Shown piece by piece: positions 36,238 through 43,677 of a DNA stretch of 64,000 nucleotides. Made by a program: the position numbers and the translations under genes. Location: positions 55,100 through 119,099 of the forward strand of contig NZ_BMIA01000008.1 in assembly GCF_014641595.1 (NCBI RefSeq), in the 5' to 3' direction. This DNA comes from Dyadobacter endophyticus (lineage in GTDB: Bacteria; Bacteroidota; Bacteroidia; Cytophagales; Spirosomataceae). Positions within the stretch are counted from its first letter, which is position 1; every line of letters begins with the position of its first letter. The notes under the pieces were generated by a model. It worked only from the letters and a program-made list of their open reading frames with translations, searched no databases and was not told the origin of the DNA.

Positions 36238-37425
36238 ATGCAAAACACCGCTTCTCCCGGAATATTGACGACGCAGTTCTGGTTGCTGGGCCTTAGCTCG
36301 TTTCTCTTCTCTTCCAGCTTCAATATGCTGATCCCCGAACTCCCGGCGTATCTTTCGAGTATGGGCGGGGCAGAGTACAAAGGTGCTATCATCGGTCTTT
36401 TTACGTTGACGGCGGGGCTTTCGAGGCCATTCAGCGGCCGGCTTACCGACCGCATCGGGCGGGTTCCCGTAATGGCTTTCGGGTCGCTGGTGTGCTTTGT
36501 GTGCGGGTTTTTGTATCCGATTTTCACCACGGTGATGCCTTTTCTGCTTTTGAGGCTCGTCCACGGATTTTCGACAGGTTTCAAGCCAACAGGCACGGCG
36601 GCCTATGTTGCCGACATTGTACCCGCGAGCAGGCGCGGGGAAGCAATGGGCATACATGGGATGTGCATGAGCGTAGGCTCCGCGTTCGGACCAGCGATAG
36701 GGAGCATGATCAGCCAGGAATTTTCTCTGAATGCACTTTTTTACACATCATCGCTCCTTGCATTTCTTTCTATCGCGATTCTTTTGAATATGAAGGAGAC
36801 TTTGCAGGAAAAACAAAAGCTCACTTTAAAATCATTTCAAATCACCCGGCGGGATATTTTCGAGCCGGATGTATTCAGCCCGGCACTGATTACATTCCTT
36901 TGCTATTTTGGATTCGGCGCCGTCGCTACCGTCACGCCGGATTTCAGCGGTTACCTGGGTTTGCAGAACCGGGGGTTGTATTTCATGATGTTTACGATCT
37001 CGTCCATCATGGTGCGCCTCTTCGCCGGGAAAATATCCGACCGCCACGGTAGGATGCCTGTTACGATCGTTGGATGTATTGTACTCATTATAGCGATGGT
37101 ACTGACAGGCTTTGCCGGGTCGGTGGCGATGTTCCTCACAGGCGCTGCATTCTTTGGCGTATCGATGGGTATTCTCTCGCCGGTACTTTCTGCCTGGACG
37201 GTCGATCTGAGCGGCGATCATAATCGTGGTCGCGCGATCGCGACAATGTTCATTTCTCTGGAAGCAGGCATTGGCCTCGGCGCATTTCTTTCTGCGGAGT
37301 TGTTTGAAAACCAGCGCGAGAACCTCCCGCTCGTATTTTTCTGTATGGCGGCATTTGCAATGGCGGCACTTTCTTATACGGTAGTTATTTATCAGTTTAA
37401 AAAGCGTCGCGCCCGTGTTATTTGA
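36238..37425 (+). CDS. MFS transporter (drug/metabolite efflux type)
   Basis: 395 residues with 12 membrane segments. The MFS A-motif is clear (FSGRLTDRIGRVPVMAFGSL), and a second copy lies at the half-way repeat (FAGKISDRHGRMPVTIVG). The PTGTAAYVADIVPASRRGEAMG loop and SMGILSPVLSAWTVDL point to the DHA1-like group of exporters. Substrate unknown. It overlaps the YigZ gene by 11 bases, so the two are co-transcribed. Confidence 0.9.
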   Translation: MQNTASPGILTTQFWLLGLSSFLFSSSFNMLIPELPAYLSSMGGAEYKGAIIGLFTLTAGLSRPFSGRLTDRIGRVPVMAFGSLVCFVCGFLYPIFTTVMPFLLLRLVHGFSTGFKPTGTAAYVADIVPASRRGEAMGIHGMCMSVGSAFGPAIGSMISQEFSLNALFYTSSLLAFLSIAILLNMKETLQEKQKLTLKSFQITRRDIFEPDVFSPALITFLCYFGFGAVATVTPDFSGYLGLQNRGLYFMMFTISSIMVRLFAGKISDRHGRMPVTIVGCIVLIIAMVLTGFAGSVAMFLTGAAFFGVSMGILSPVLSAWTVDLSGDHNRGRAIATMFISLEAGIGLGAFLSAELFENQRENLPLVFFCMAAFAMAALSYTVVIYQFKKRRARVI

Positions 37426-38023
37426 CGATACTTACCAAAGCATTGCCGAACCGGCGGAAGGCTTTTTCAAGGATAAGGGAAGCAAATTTCTGGCATATGC
37501 TTACCCTGTCGAGAATGACGCGCAAGCCAAATCACGCCTGGCCGATCTGTACGAGCTGCATCCCAAAGCGGTCCACCATTGTTATGCCTACCGCCTGGGA
37601 GCAGACAGAATGAGTTACCGCATGAGTGATGACGGTGAGCCATCGGGGACAGCGGGGCGTCCGATTCTCAATACATTATATTCGAGGAATGTTACGAATG
37701 TGCTCGTTGTGGTTGTCCGGTATTTCGGCGGGACATTGCTCGGGGTGCCAGGGTTGATCAACGCTTACAAAACCGCTACCGAGGCGGCATTGGATGTTGC
37801 AGCGATCGTCACCCGGCATTACTTCAGTGTATACAGGCTGTCATTCCAGTACCCGCAAATGAACGAGGTCATGCGGATTGTGAAAGAAATGGAGCTGCCG
37901 GTGCGTGAGCAGGTATTTGAAATGCAGTGCACATTGGAAGTAGAAGTCCGCTCCACGCTCGTCGAGCGGTTTATGACGCGCTCGGAAAAGACTGAAGGCC
38001 TATCCGTAGAACTGACGGATTAG
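37415..38023 (+). CDS. YigZ/IMPACT-family protein
   Basis: 202 residues starting with GTG 37415 inside the end of the MFS gene. UPF0029 core: FKDKGSKFLAYAYPVENDAQ, KAVHHCYAYRLG, RMSDDGEPSGTAGRPIL and VVVVRYFGGTLLGVPGLINAYK. A C-terminal DUF1949-like domain follows (RLSFQYPQMNEVMRIVKE). Related IMPACT proteins bind ribosomes or Gcn1; the bacterial role is unsettled. The stop overlaps the convergent small gene by 3 bases. Confidence 0.92.
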   Translation: MLFDDTYQSIAEPAEGFFKDKGSKFLAYAYPVENDAQAKSRLADLYELHPKAVHHCYAYRLGADRMSYRMSDDGEPSGTAGRPILNTLYSRNVTNVLVVVVRYFGGTLLGVPGLINAYKTATEAALDVAAIVTRHYFSVYRLSFQYPQMNEVMRIVKEMELPVREQVFEMQCTLEVEVRSTLVERFMTRSEKTEGLSVELTD

Positions 38024-38184
38024 TTGTTTTCACGAAGCATTCGCACGAAATCGTCTTCGTAGTCCTTGATCGCTTTCAGGAGTTCTTGAAGTTCCTTTTC
38101 CTCTGGAGTGCCTTTTTTTGCATCGAATAGTTCCTCGGCCCGTTCCGAAGCTTTTTCGTATTCGCTTTCATTTGTGATTTTCAT
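38020..38184 (-). CDS. 54-residue protein resembling the N-terminus of HigA antitoxins
   Basis: ATG 38184 to TAA 38020, 54 residues: KITNESEYEKASERAEELFD, then AKKGTPEEKELQELLKAIKD, then YEDDFVRMLRENN. The pattern Y..A..R.EEL.DA..GTPE..EL..L...I.DYE is the N-terminal segment of COG5499/HigA-type antitoxins, but the helix-turn-helix that should follow is missing. It has a complete promoter of its own (38209-38240), which argues for a real gene. No toxin gene is adjacent. It is acidic and helical. Confidence 0.65.
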   Translation of the reverse strand: MKITNESEYEKASERAEELFDAKKGTPEEKELQELLKAIKDYEDDFVRMLRENN

Positions 38185-38208
38185 CGTCGCAGGAGTTGAA
38201 TGTTTTCT

Positions 38209-38240
38209 CAAAAGTATTTCATTGTTTCGCAATGCACAAA
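38209..38240 (-). promoter_or_regulatory. Promoter of the HigA-N-like gene
   Basis: On the minus strand: TTTG (38240-38237), 20 bases, TACTTTTG (38216-38209), an exact consensus. The TTTG is the end of the T run of the SusD terminator just upstream. Confidence 0.65.
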
Positions 38241-38266
38241 AAAACCGGCGCGAAGGCCGGCTCTTT
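38237..38266 (-). terminator. Terminator of the second SusC-SusD operon
   Basis: Hairpin CCGGC (38245-38249) with GCCGG (38256-38260), 6-base loop, extended by A/T pairs over a bulge, followed on the minus strand by seven T (38244-38238). It comes about 30 bases after the SusD stop. Confidence 0.75.
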
Positions 38267-38295
38267 TGTGGGTGCATTAGTGAGTTACACCGGTA

Positions 38296-40059
38296 TTAAT
38301 ATCCGGGATTTTGAGTCAAAGTAGGCTTTCCGTCTACCTGGCTGTTCAGGATTTCGTCCTGTGGCAGAGGGAAGTACAGGTTTTTCTGCGTGAAAGTTTT
38401 ACCTGCCATGTAGCCCCGCTTATTGAACGTACGTCCCGATGGCTCTTTGCCCGGTACAGCTTCTTCCGCCGCGTATTTGTTCAGTACTTTTTCGGCAATG
38501 CCCCAGCGTACAAGGTCGAAGAAACGGTGGCCTTCCATCGCAAATTCGAGACGTTGTTCCATCCGTACCGCATTTCTCGCATAATCGGCACCTTTTGCAG
38601 CGAAAGCCCCTGCCGGATATGGTTCCACTTTATAAGTAACGGATTCGTCCTGTACCGAACCGGTTTTTGCCCGGATGCGGAGCTGGTTTACCAGATCCTG
38701 AGCTACTGCCAGGTTACCCAGTTCTACTTCACATTCAGCCAACCATAGCAACACGTGCGAAAACTTAATGAGGCGGTAGTTGTTGTTAACATTCCGCTTG
38801 CTGGTCGAGTGGGTGGTGCTGTTTTCTTCCGCCAGATAATACATCCATTTTTTACCTGTAAATGGACCCGCGTACGCCTGGTCACGAATCCAGGTCGAAC
38901 CTGGCATAGGGCCCCAGTCCAGGAAGTTTACACCCCGGCGGCCGACGGTCCAGTCGAGGCGGGGATCAACAGGAACGGTCTTGTCCAACGTAAATGTCGC
39001 CGAAGCAACGATTCCTTCGTCGTTTGGCAAATCCACTTTATTGTAAGTATCCAATGTGCCGTCAGCGGCAGTTCCGATCATAGGAAGCCCGTTTTCGGTT
39101 TTGAATGCATTCACCAGGTTGTGTGACGGCTGGTAGAAACCGCAGCATCCGCGTCCCGGAGCGGTTGCCGAATAGGGCCAGTTCAGGTTGTCACCTGCGT
39201 TACCGTTATTACCGTTCGTTCCATCGTTTACAGAAAATTGTACTTCCATAATCGATTCGCTGTTGTTGTTGCCGGCTGTACGGTAATTGTCGTGGTAGTT
39301 CGCTACCAGCTTTTTGCCGGAGTTTTTAACAATATCGTCCAGCAATTCTTTGGCTTTGGCCCATTTTTTCTGGAAAAGAAGTGCCTTGGCCAGATATGCC
39401 TTGGCAGCCCATTTGGTAGCACGGCCTTTCTGAGCCTGTGTTGCAGGGAGATTATCAGCTGCAAACTGGAAATCGGCTTCGATTTTAGCCCAGATATCTT
39501 CGGTATTAGGGACTTTTGTCGAATTAGGATCACCGGCATTGTAAATCTTTTCGTCGATAAAAGGTACGTTGTTCCACATTTTCTTGGCCTCAAAGTGATA
39601 ATGGCCGCGGAGGAAACGTGCTTCTGCAACTACCTGGGTCTTTTCCGCATCGGTCATGTCTTTCACGTCTGGACTTCCTGCAATCTGGATCGTCTCGTTG
39701 GCGCGGGCAACACCATCGTAGGAATGCCACCATTTACCGAGGAAATAGGTATTGTCGGAAAGCCAGTTGTATTGTTCGATGAACGATTGCTCCGGCTGGT
39801 CGCCGGCATCGGTGCCTTTCACGGCGTCGTCACTGCTGATACCACCAAAAACATAGTTCGAAATCGTCGATTGGCGACCTGTGTTACCAGCGCCCACACC
39901 ATCGAGCAGTGAATAAGCGCCGATGAGCAGCGCATTTACACCGTTTTTGTTGCTGAGCTGCTCCTTCGACGCACGCCCCTGGGGTTTCAGATCAAAGAAA
40001 TCGTCGGAGCAGGAGAAGCTCAGGCCGACCAACATGCATATTAATAATGTCTTTTTCAT
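38296..40059 (-). CDS. SusD/RagB-family nutrient-binding lipoprotein
   Basis: 587 residues from ATG 40059 (MKKTLLICMLVGLSFSCSDD, lipoprotein leader with Cys17); the frame is open further upstream but inside the susC gene. The canonical SusD fold is indicated by FFDLKPQGRASKEQL, four TPR-like helical units (ARFLRGHYHFEAKKMWNNVP, RATKWAAKAYLAKALLFQKK) and the C-terminal RMEQRLEFAMEGHRFFDLVRWG and YFPLPQDEILN. It is the surface partner of the SusC encoded 34 bases upstream. No glycosidase gene is nearby, so the substrate is open. Confidence 0.94.
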   Translation of the reverse strand: MKKTLLICMLVGLSFSCSDDFFDLKPQGRASKEQLSNKNGVNALLIGAYSLLDGVGAGNTGRQSTISNYVFGGISSDDAVKGTDAGDQPEQSFIEQYNWLSDNTYFLGKWWHSYDGVARANETIQIAGSPDVKDMTDAEKTQVVAEARFLRGHYHFEAKKMWNNVPFIDEKIYNAGDPNSTKVPNTEDIWAKIEADFQFAADNLPATQAQKGRATKWAAKAYLAKALLFQKKWAKAKELLDDIVKNSGKKLVANYHDNYRTAGNNNSESIMEVQFSVNDGTNGNNGNAGDNLNWPYSATAPGRGCCGFYQPSHNLVNAFKTENGLPMIGTAADGTLDTYNKVDLPNDEGIVASATFTLDKTVPVDPRLDWTVGRRGVNFLDWGPMPGSTWIRDQAYAGPFTGKKWMYYLAEENSTTHSTSKRNVNNNYRLIKFSHVLLWLAECEVELGNLAVAQDLVNQLRIRAKTGSVQDESVTYKVEPYPAGAFAAKGADYARNAVRMEQRLEFAMEGHRFFDLVRWGIAEKVLNKYAAEEAVPGKEPSGRTFNKRGYMAGKTFTQKNLYFPLPQDEILNSQVDGKPTLTQNPGY

Positions 40060-40093
40060 TGTATGGTTCTGTCTAATGAAGATCAATGGAGAA

Positions 40094-43000
40094 TTAGAAA
40101 TTGAAACGCAAGCCACCGAGGAACGACTTGGCCACAGGGTAGGAGCCTTCGTCAACACCCATATGGGTATCCTGGTTGTTTTCGCCCGATCTTCTCAGGT
40201 TAATATCCGGGTCAAGTCCTGTGTATTTGGTGAATGTAAACAGGTTTTGTCCTTGAACGTAGACCTGAGCCGATCCCAGTTTCAAACTTTTCAGCCACGA
40301 TGAAGGTAAATTGAATGTCAACTGGATGTTTTTCAAACGGAAGTATGAACCATCTTCCAGGAAGTAGGACGAGACCTGCTGGCTGGTAGCATCACCTGAG
40401 TTCAGGCGCGGCAGTTTTGCATTGTCCCCCGGTTTTTTCCAGGAATCGTAAAGCATGGTTTTCGAGCGGTTACCCTGGAATACGTTGAAATCTGTCCAGT
40501 ACTTCACATAATTGAAGATCTGATTGCCATGCACGCCTTGTCCGAACAATGTCAAATCGAACCATTTGTAGCCGACACTCACATTGATACCATAGTTGAA
40601 ATCGGGGTGGGGGCTGCCGATAATGGTACGGTCGGCCGCGGTAATAACACCGTCGCCATTCACATCGCGGAATTTAAAAGTACCTTCTCTTGTATAGGAT
40701 CCGAATTTCGGAGCGGCATCAGCTTCTGCCTGGTCTTTGATTACGCCATCCACAAAATAACCATAGTAGCTCGCGATCGGCAAACCGGCCTTCGTAGCGG
40801 ACATAGCCGGCAGACGCGTTGTAAAACCGAAAATAGTCGCATTCGGGTCATTGTTCAGTTTCAGCACTTCGTTTTTGTAGTGGCCGAAGTTTACACCCAC
40901 CATGTAGTTGAAGTCACCTTTCTTATCACGGAAAGTCAATCCAAGGTCCACACCACGGTTGCGTACTTCACCGATGTTGGTGTAAGGGATCGTACCTGAA
41001 CCGGCGGTTCTTGGAATGGCGATTTGCGTCAGCATGTCGGAAGTAACGCGGTTGTAAAGGTCGAGCACCACTTCCAGTTTGCTGTTGAACAAGGTCGCGT
41101 CGATACCAATGTTGGTAGAGGTATTGGTTTCCCACTTACCATTGGAGTTCCCGAACTGAACTAGGTCAAAGCCGCCTACGATAGAGGTACCCGTGCCGTT
41201 GATGTCATAGGCGTTGTTTTGCGGGTCGGCTGCATAAAGCGTATAAGCGTTATAAACGTTAGGGATGAGTTGGTTACCGGTTTTACCCCAGCCAAAGCGG
41301 ACTTTCAAATCGTCGACGAACTTAGCGGGCTTCATGAAACCCAGCTCGGTCATCCGTAAACCCAGCGAGAATGCAGGGAAGACACCGTAACGATTGGCGG
41401 CCGAGAAGCGCGACGATCCGTCACGGCGTATGGTTACGTCGGCAAGGAGGAGTTCTTTAAATGAATAGTTCACTTTTCCGAACTGAGAGAACAGCGCACT
41501 TTCCGTTGCACCCGGACCGGCATTGCTCAAACCAGCTGCCGAACCCGCATCGAGGTAGCGGTAGTCGAGGTCGTCGAATGCAAATGAACTCCGGCTTGCA
41601 CGGAATTCAGCCGCGTAAGTTTTCACAGCTTCCATACCCGCCAGCACGTTGAAGCTGTGTACGCCGAATGATTTGGCATAGTTCAATGTGTTGAACCAGG
41701 TGAACGAACGGTCGACGTTGTTGATCACGTTCAAGCTATTGGCATTTCTCGCCTCCGCAGCTTCGATATCACGGTGGAAGTATTCCGAGCGGTTGAACTG
41801 GTTGTATTCAACACCAAGGCTGGTACGGGCGTACAGGCCTGGAAGGATGTCGATCTGTGCGAACACGTTACCGAATGCGTGCGTCCCTTTCGTGAGGTTG
41901 TCTTTCTCGCGGTATAAACGCGCCAGCGGGTTGGGTGCGTTACCGAGGTTGCTACCGCGGCTTCCTGCAAATCCGTTATAATCGGAAGTATTCGTTCCGC
42001 CCAATGCTTTCGGGCCGCCTGTGATATCGAACACCGGGATGATCGGGTGCACGCGGATCGCGAACATGATCGGGTTACTTTCATCGTTGTTGGTAATCCC
42101 CTGTCTCTGGTCGTAAGAGAAAGTAAAGTTCTCACCCACAGTTACCGGGCCTTTTTTGAATTCGGTATTGGCACGGATCGAGTACCTTTTGTATTTCGTA
42201 TATCTCAAAATACCATTCTGCTGAAAGTAATTGGCCGACAGTGCATATTTAGCTACTTCCGAACCACCCGAAGCGCCGATCTGGTAATTTGAAATCGATG
42301 CGGGATCGAAGATCTCATTCTGCCAGTCGGTTCCCTGTTTGTTCGCTTTCGTAATGTTGAATGCGGTTTTACCAAGGTTAGGGTCAGCGATGTCGTTGGT
42401 GTAGGTATAATTGCTGGGAAGTTCGCCGTATACGTTCGGATAAATGTAGTCGGCGATGGTCTGGTTGCCGTTTTCATCGAATTTGTATTGTGCGGAAGGC
42501 GATGTCACCGACGGGTTTTTGCCCGCACCGAGGTCAGCTTCGTACAGGTACTGGCCCAGTTCTTTGGTGTTCAGCAGGTCGAGCATCTTGCCCGGGCGCT
42601 GTGAGCCGGTGTAAAAATCGAAAGTGATGTTGGGTGCGCCGGTCTTCCCTTTTTTGGTAGTAATGATCACCACCCCGTTCGCTGCCCGCGCACCGTAGAT
42701 AGACGCCGCAGACGCATCTTTCAATACCTGCATGGATTCGATGTCGTTCGGGTTGATCTGGTTCAATGTACCTTGTGTAGGCACGCCGTCGATCACGTAA
42801 AGCGGGCTGTTGTTGTTGATCGAACCAAAACCACGGATACGGACCATCGTTCCACCTCCGGGAGAGTTGTCATTTCCGACGGTAACCCCGGAAGCCCGGC
42901 CTTGCAGCATTTGTGTTACGCTCGCGCTTGGAACGGATGTCAGTTCCTTGGGATTGATAACCGTTACAGCGCCCGTAATGTCCTTCTTACGCTGTGCCGC

Positions 43001-43351
43001 GTAACCGGTTACAACCACTTCGCTCAGGTTCTTGATATCGTCTTCCATCGACACGTTAATGCTCGTCTGGTTTCCGACAGCTACTTCTTTTTTAATCAAA
43101 CCGATCGAAGAAAAGACAAGGACAGCACCGCTGCCTTTCACATCGACGGCGTAATTGCCTTCAGCGTCGGTTACAGTACCGACAGCCGTTCCTTTCAGTT
43201 GCACGTTCACACCGGGAATACCGGTTCCATCAGCAGAGGAGGATACTTTACCCTTGACCTGATGATCCTGGGCGTAGGACAGATGAGCTGCTATTGCGAA
43301 CAGCATAATCATGACACCCCGGAAAAGCGGGACTAGTAAATGTTTGTTCAT
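40094..43351 (-). CDS. SusC/RagA-family TonB-linked outer-membrane transporter
   Basis: 1085 residues from ATG 43351, with signal peptide (MNKHLLVPLFRGVMIMLFAI to AHLSYAQ). The upstream in-frame ATG 43426 adds 25 residues without signal character. Order: carboxypeptidase-regulatory-like domain (VKGKVSSSADGTGIPGVNVQ), plug (VTQMLQGRASGVTVGNDNSP, PLYVIDGVPTQGTLNQ, IESMQVLKDASAASIYGARA) and barrel ending FLGGLRFNF. First gene of a two-gene operon with SusD. There is no adjacent sigma/anti-sigma or hybrid regulator. Confidence 0.95.
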   Translation of the reverse strand: MNKHLLVPLFRGVMIMLFAIAAHLSYAQDHQVKGKVSSSADGTGIPGVNVQLKGTAVGTVTDAEGNYAVDVKGSGAVLVFSSIGLIKKEVAVGNQTSINVSMEDDIKNLSEVVVTGYAAQRKKDITGAVTVINPKELTSVPSASVTQMLQGRASGVTVGNDNSPGGGTMVRIRGFGSINNNSPLYVIDGVPTQGTLNQINPNDIESMQVLKDASAASIYGARAANGVVIITTKKGKTGAPNITFDFYTGSQRPGKMLDLLNTKELGQYLYEADLGAGKNPSVTSPSAQYKFDENGNQTIADYIYPNVYGELPSNYTYTNDIADPNLGKTAFNITKANKQGTDWQNEIFDPASISNYQIGASGGSEVAKYALSANYFQQNGILRYTKYKRYSIRANTEFKKGPVTVGENFTFSYDQRQGITNNDESNPIMFAIRVHPIIPVFDITGGPKALGGTNTSDYNGFAGSRGSNLGNAPNPLARLYREKDNLTKGTHAFGNVFAQIDILPGLYARTSLGVEYNQFNRSEYFHRDIEAAEARNANSLNVINNVDRSFTWFNTLNYAKSFGVHSFNVLAGMEAVKTYAAEFRASRSSFAFDDLDYRYLDAGSAAGLSNAGPGATESALFSQFGKVNYSFKELLLADVTIRRDGSSRFSAANRYGVFPAFSLGLRMTELGFMKPAKFVDDLKVRFGWGKTGNQLIPNVYNAYTLYAADPQNNAYDINGTGTSIVGGFDLVQFGNSNGKWETNTSTNIGIDATLFNSKLEVVLDLYNRVTSDMLTQIAIPRTAGSGTIPYTNIGEVRNRGVDLGLTFRDKKGDFNYMVGVNFGHYKNEVLKLNNDPNATIFGFTTRLPAMSATKAGLPIASYYGYFVDGVIKDQAEADAAPKFGSYTREGTFKFRDVNGDGVITAADRTIIGSPHPDFNYGINVSVGYKWFDLTLFGQGVHGNQIFNYVKYWTDFNVFQGNRSKTMLYDSWKKPGDNAKLPRLNSGDATSQQVSSYFLEDGSYFRLKNIQLTFNLPSSWLKSLKLGSAQVYVQGQNLFTFTKYTGLDPDINLRRSGENNQDTHMGVDEGSYPVAKSFLGGLRFNF

Positions 43352-43374
43352 AAATTGAGTTGGGGATGATGTTA

Positions 43375-43408
43375 AAAATGTATTACTAAATGTCAATATA
43401 CTGTCAAA
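43375..43408 (-). promoter_or_regulatory. Possible promoter of the second susCD operon
   Basis: Minus strand TTTG (43408-43405), 22 bases, TACATTTT (43382-43375, last base off consensus), 24 bases before ATG 43351. The spacing is one base longer than usual. Confidence 0.35.
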
Positions 43409-43612
43409 TATAGAAATATGGGACACATGTGAGGATCGTTTTTAGGAATATTTTCATATTTAATATAAATATATTACCGGTTACAAAATATTTTTTCTTT
43501 GAAAAATCTTATTATGCAATCGTTTGCATTATTGCTACTGATCTTGGAAAAAACCAATCTCTGAATTACATACAGGAGCGGTAGCGTGCGAGAAAATTTG
43601 CAACTCAAAGTG

Positions 43613-43620
43613 TATTTTTG
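43613..43620 (+). promoter_or_regulatory. Putative -7 element for uvrA
   Basis: TATTTTTG, exact TAnnTTTG. It includes the TTG at 43618 that would otherwise be a candidate start codon, so uvrA translation more likely begins downstream. Confidence 0.45.
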
Positions 43621-43677
43621 TGGTTATCAGAATTACAGCTTCATTTACAGACTAACTCACAAACTACCATCAGGATT

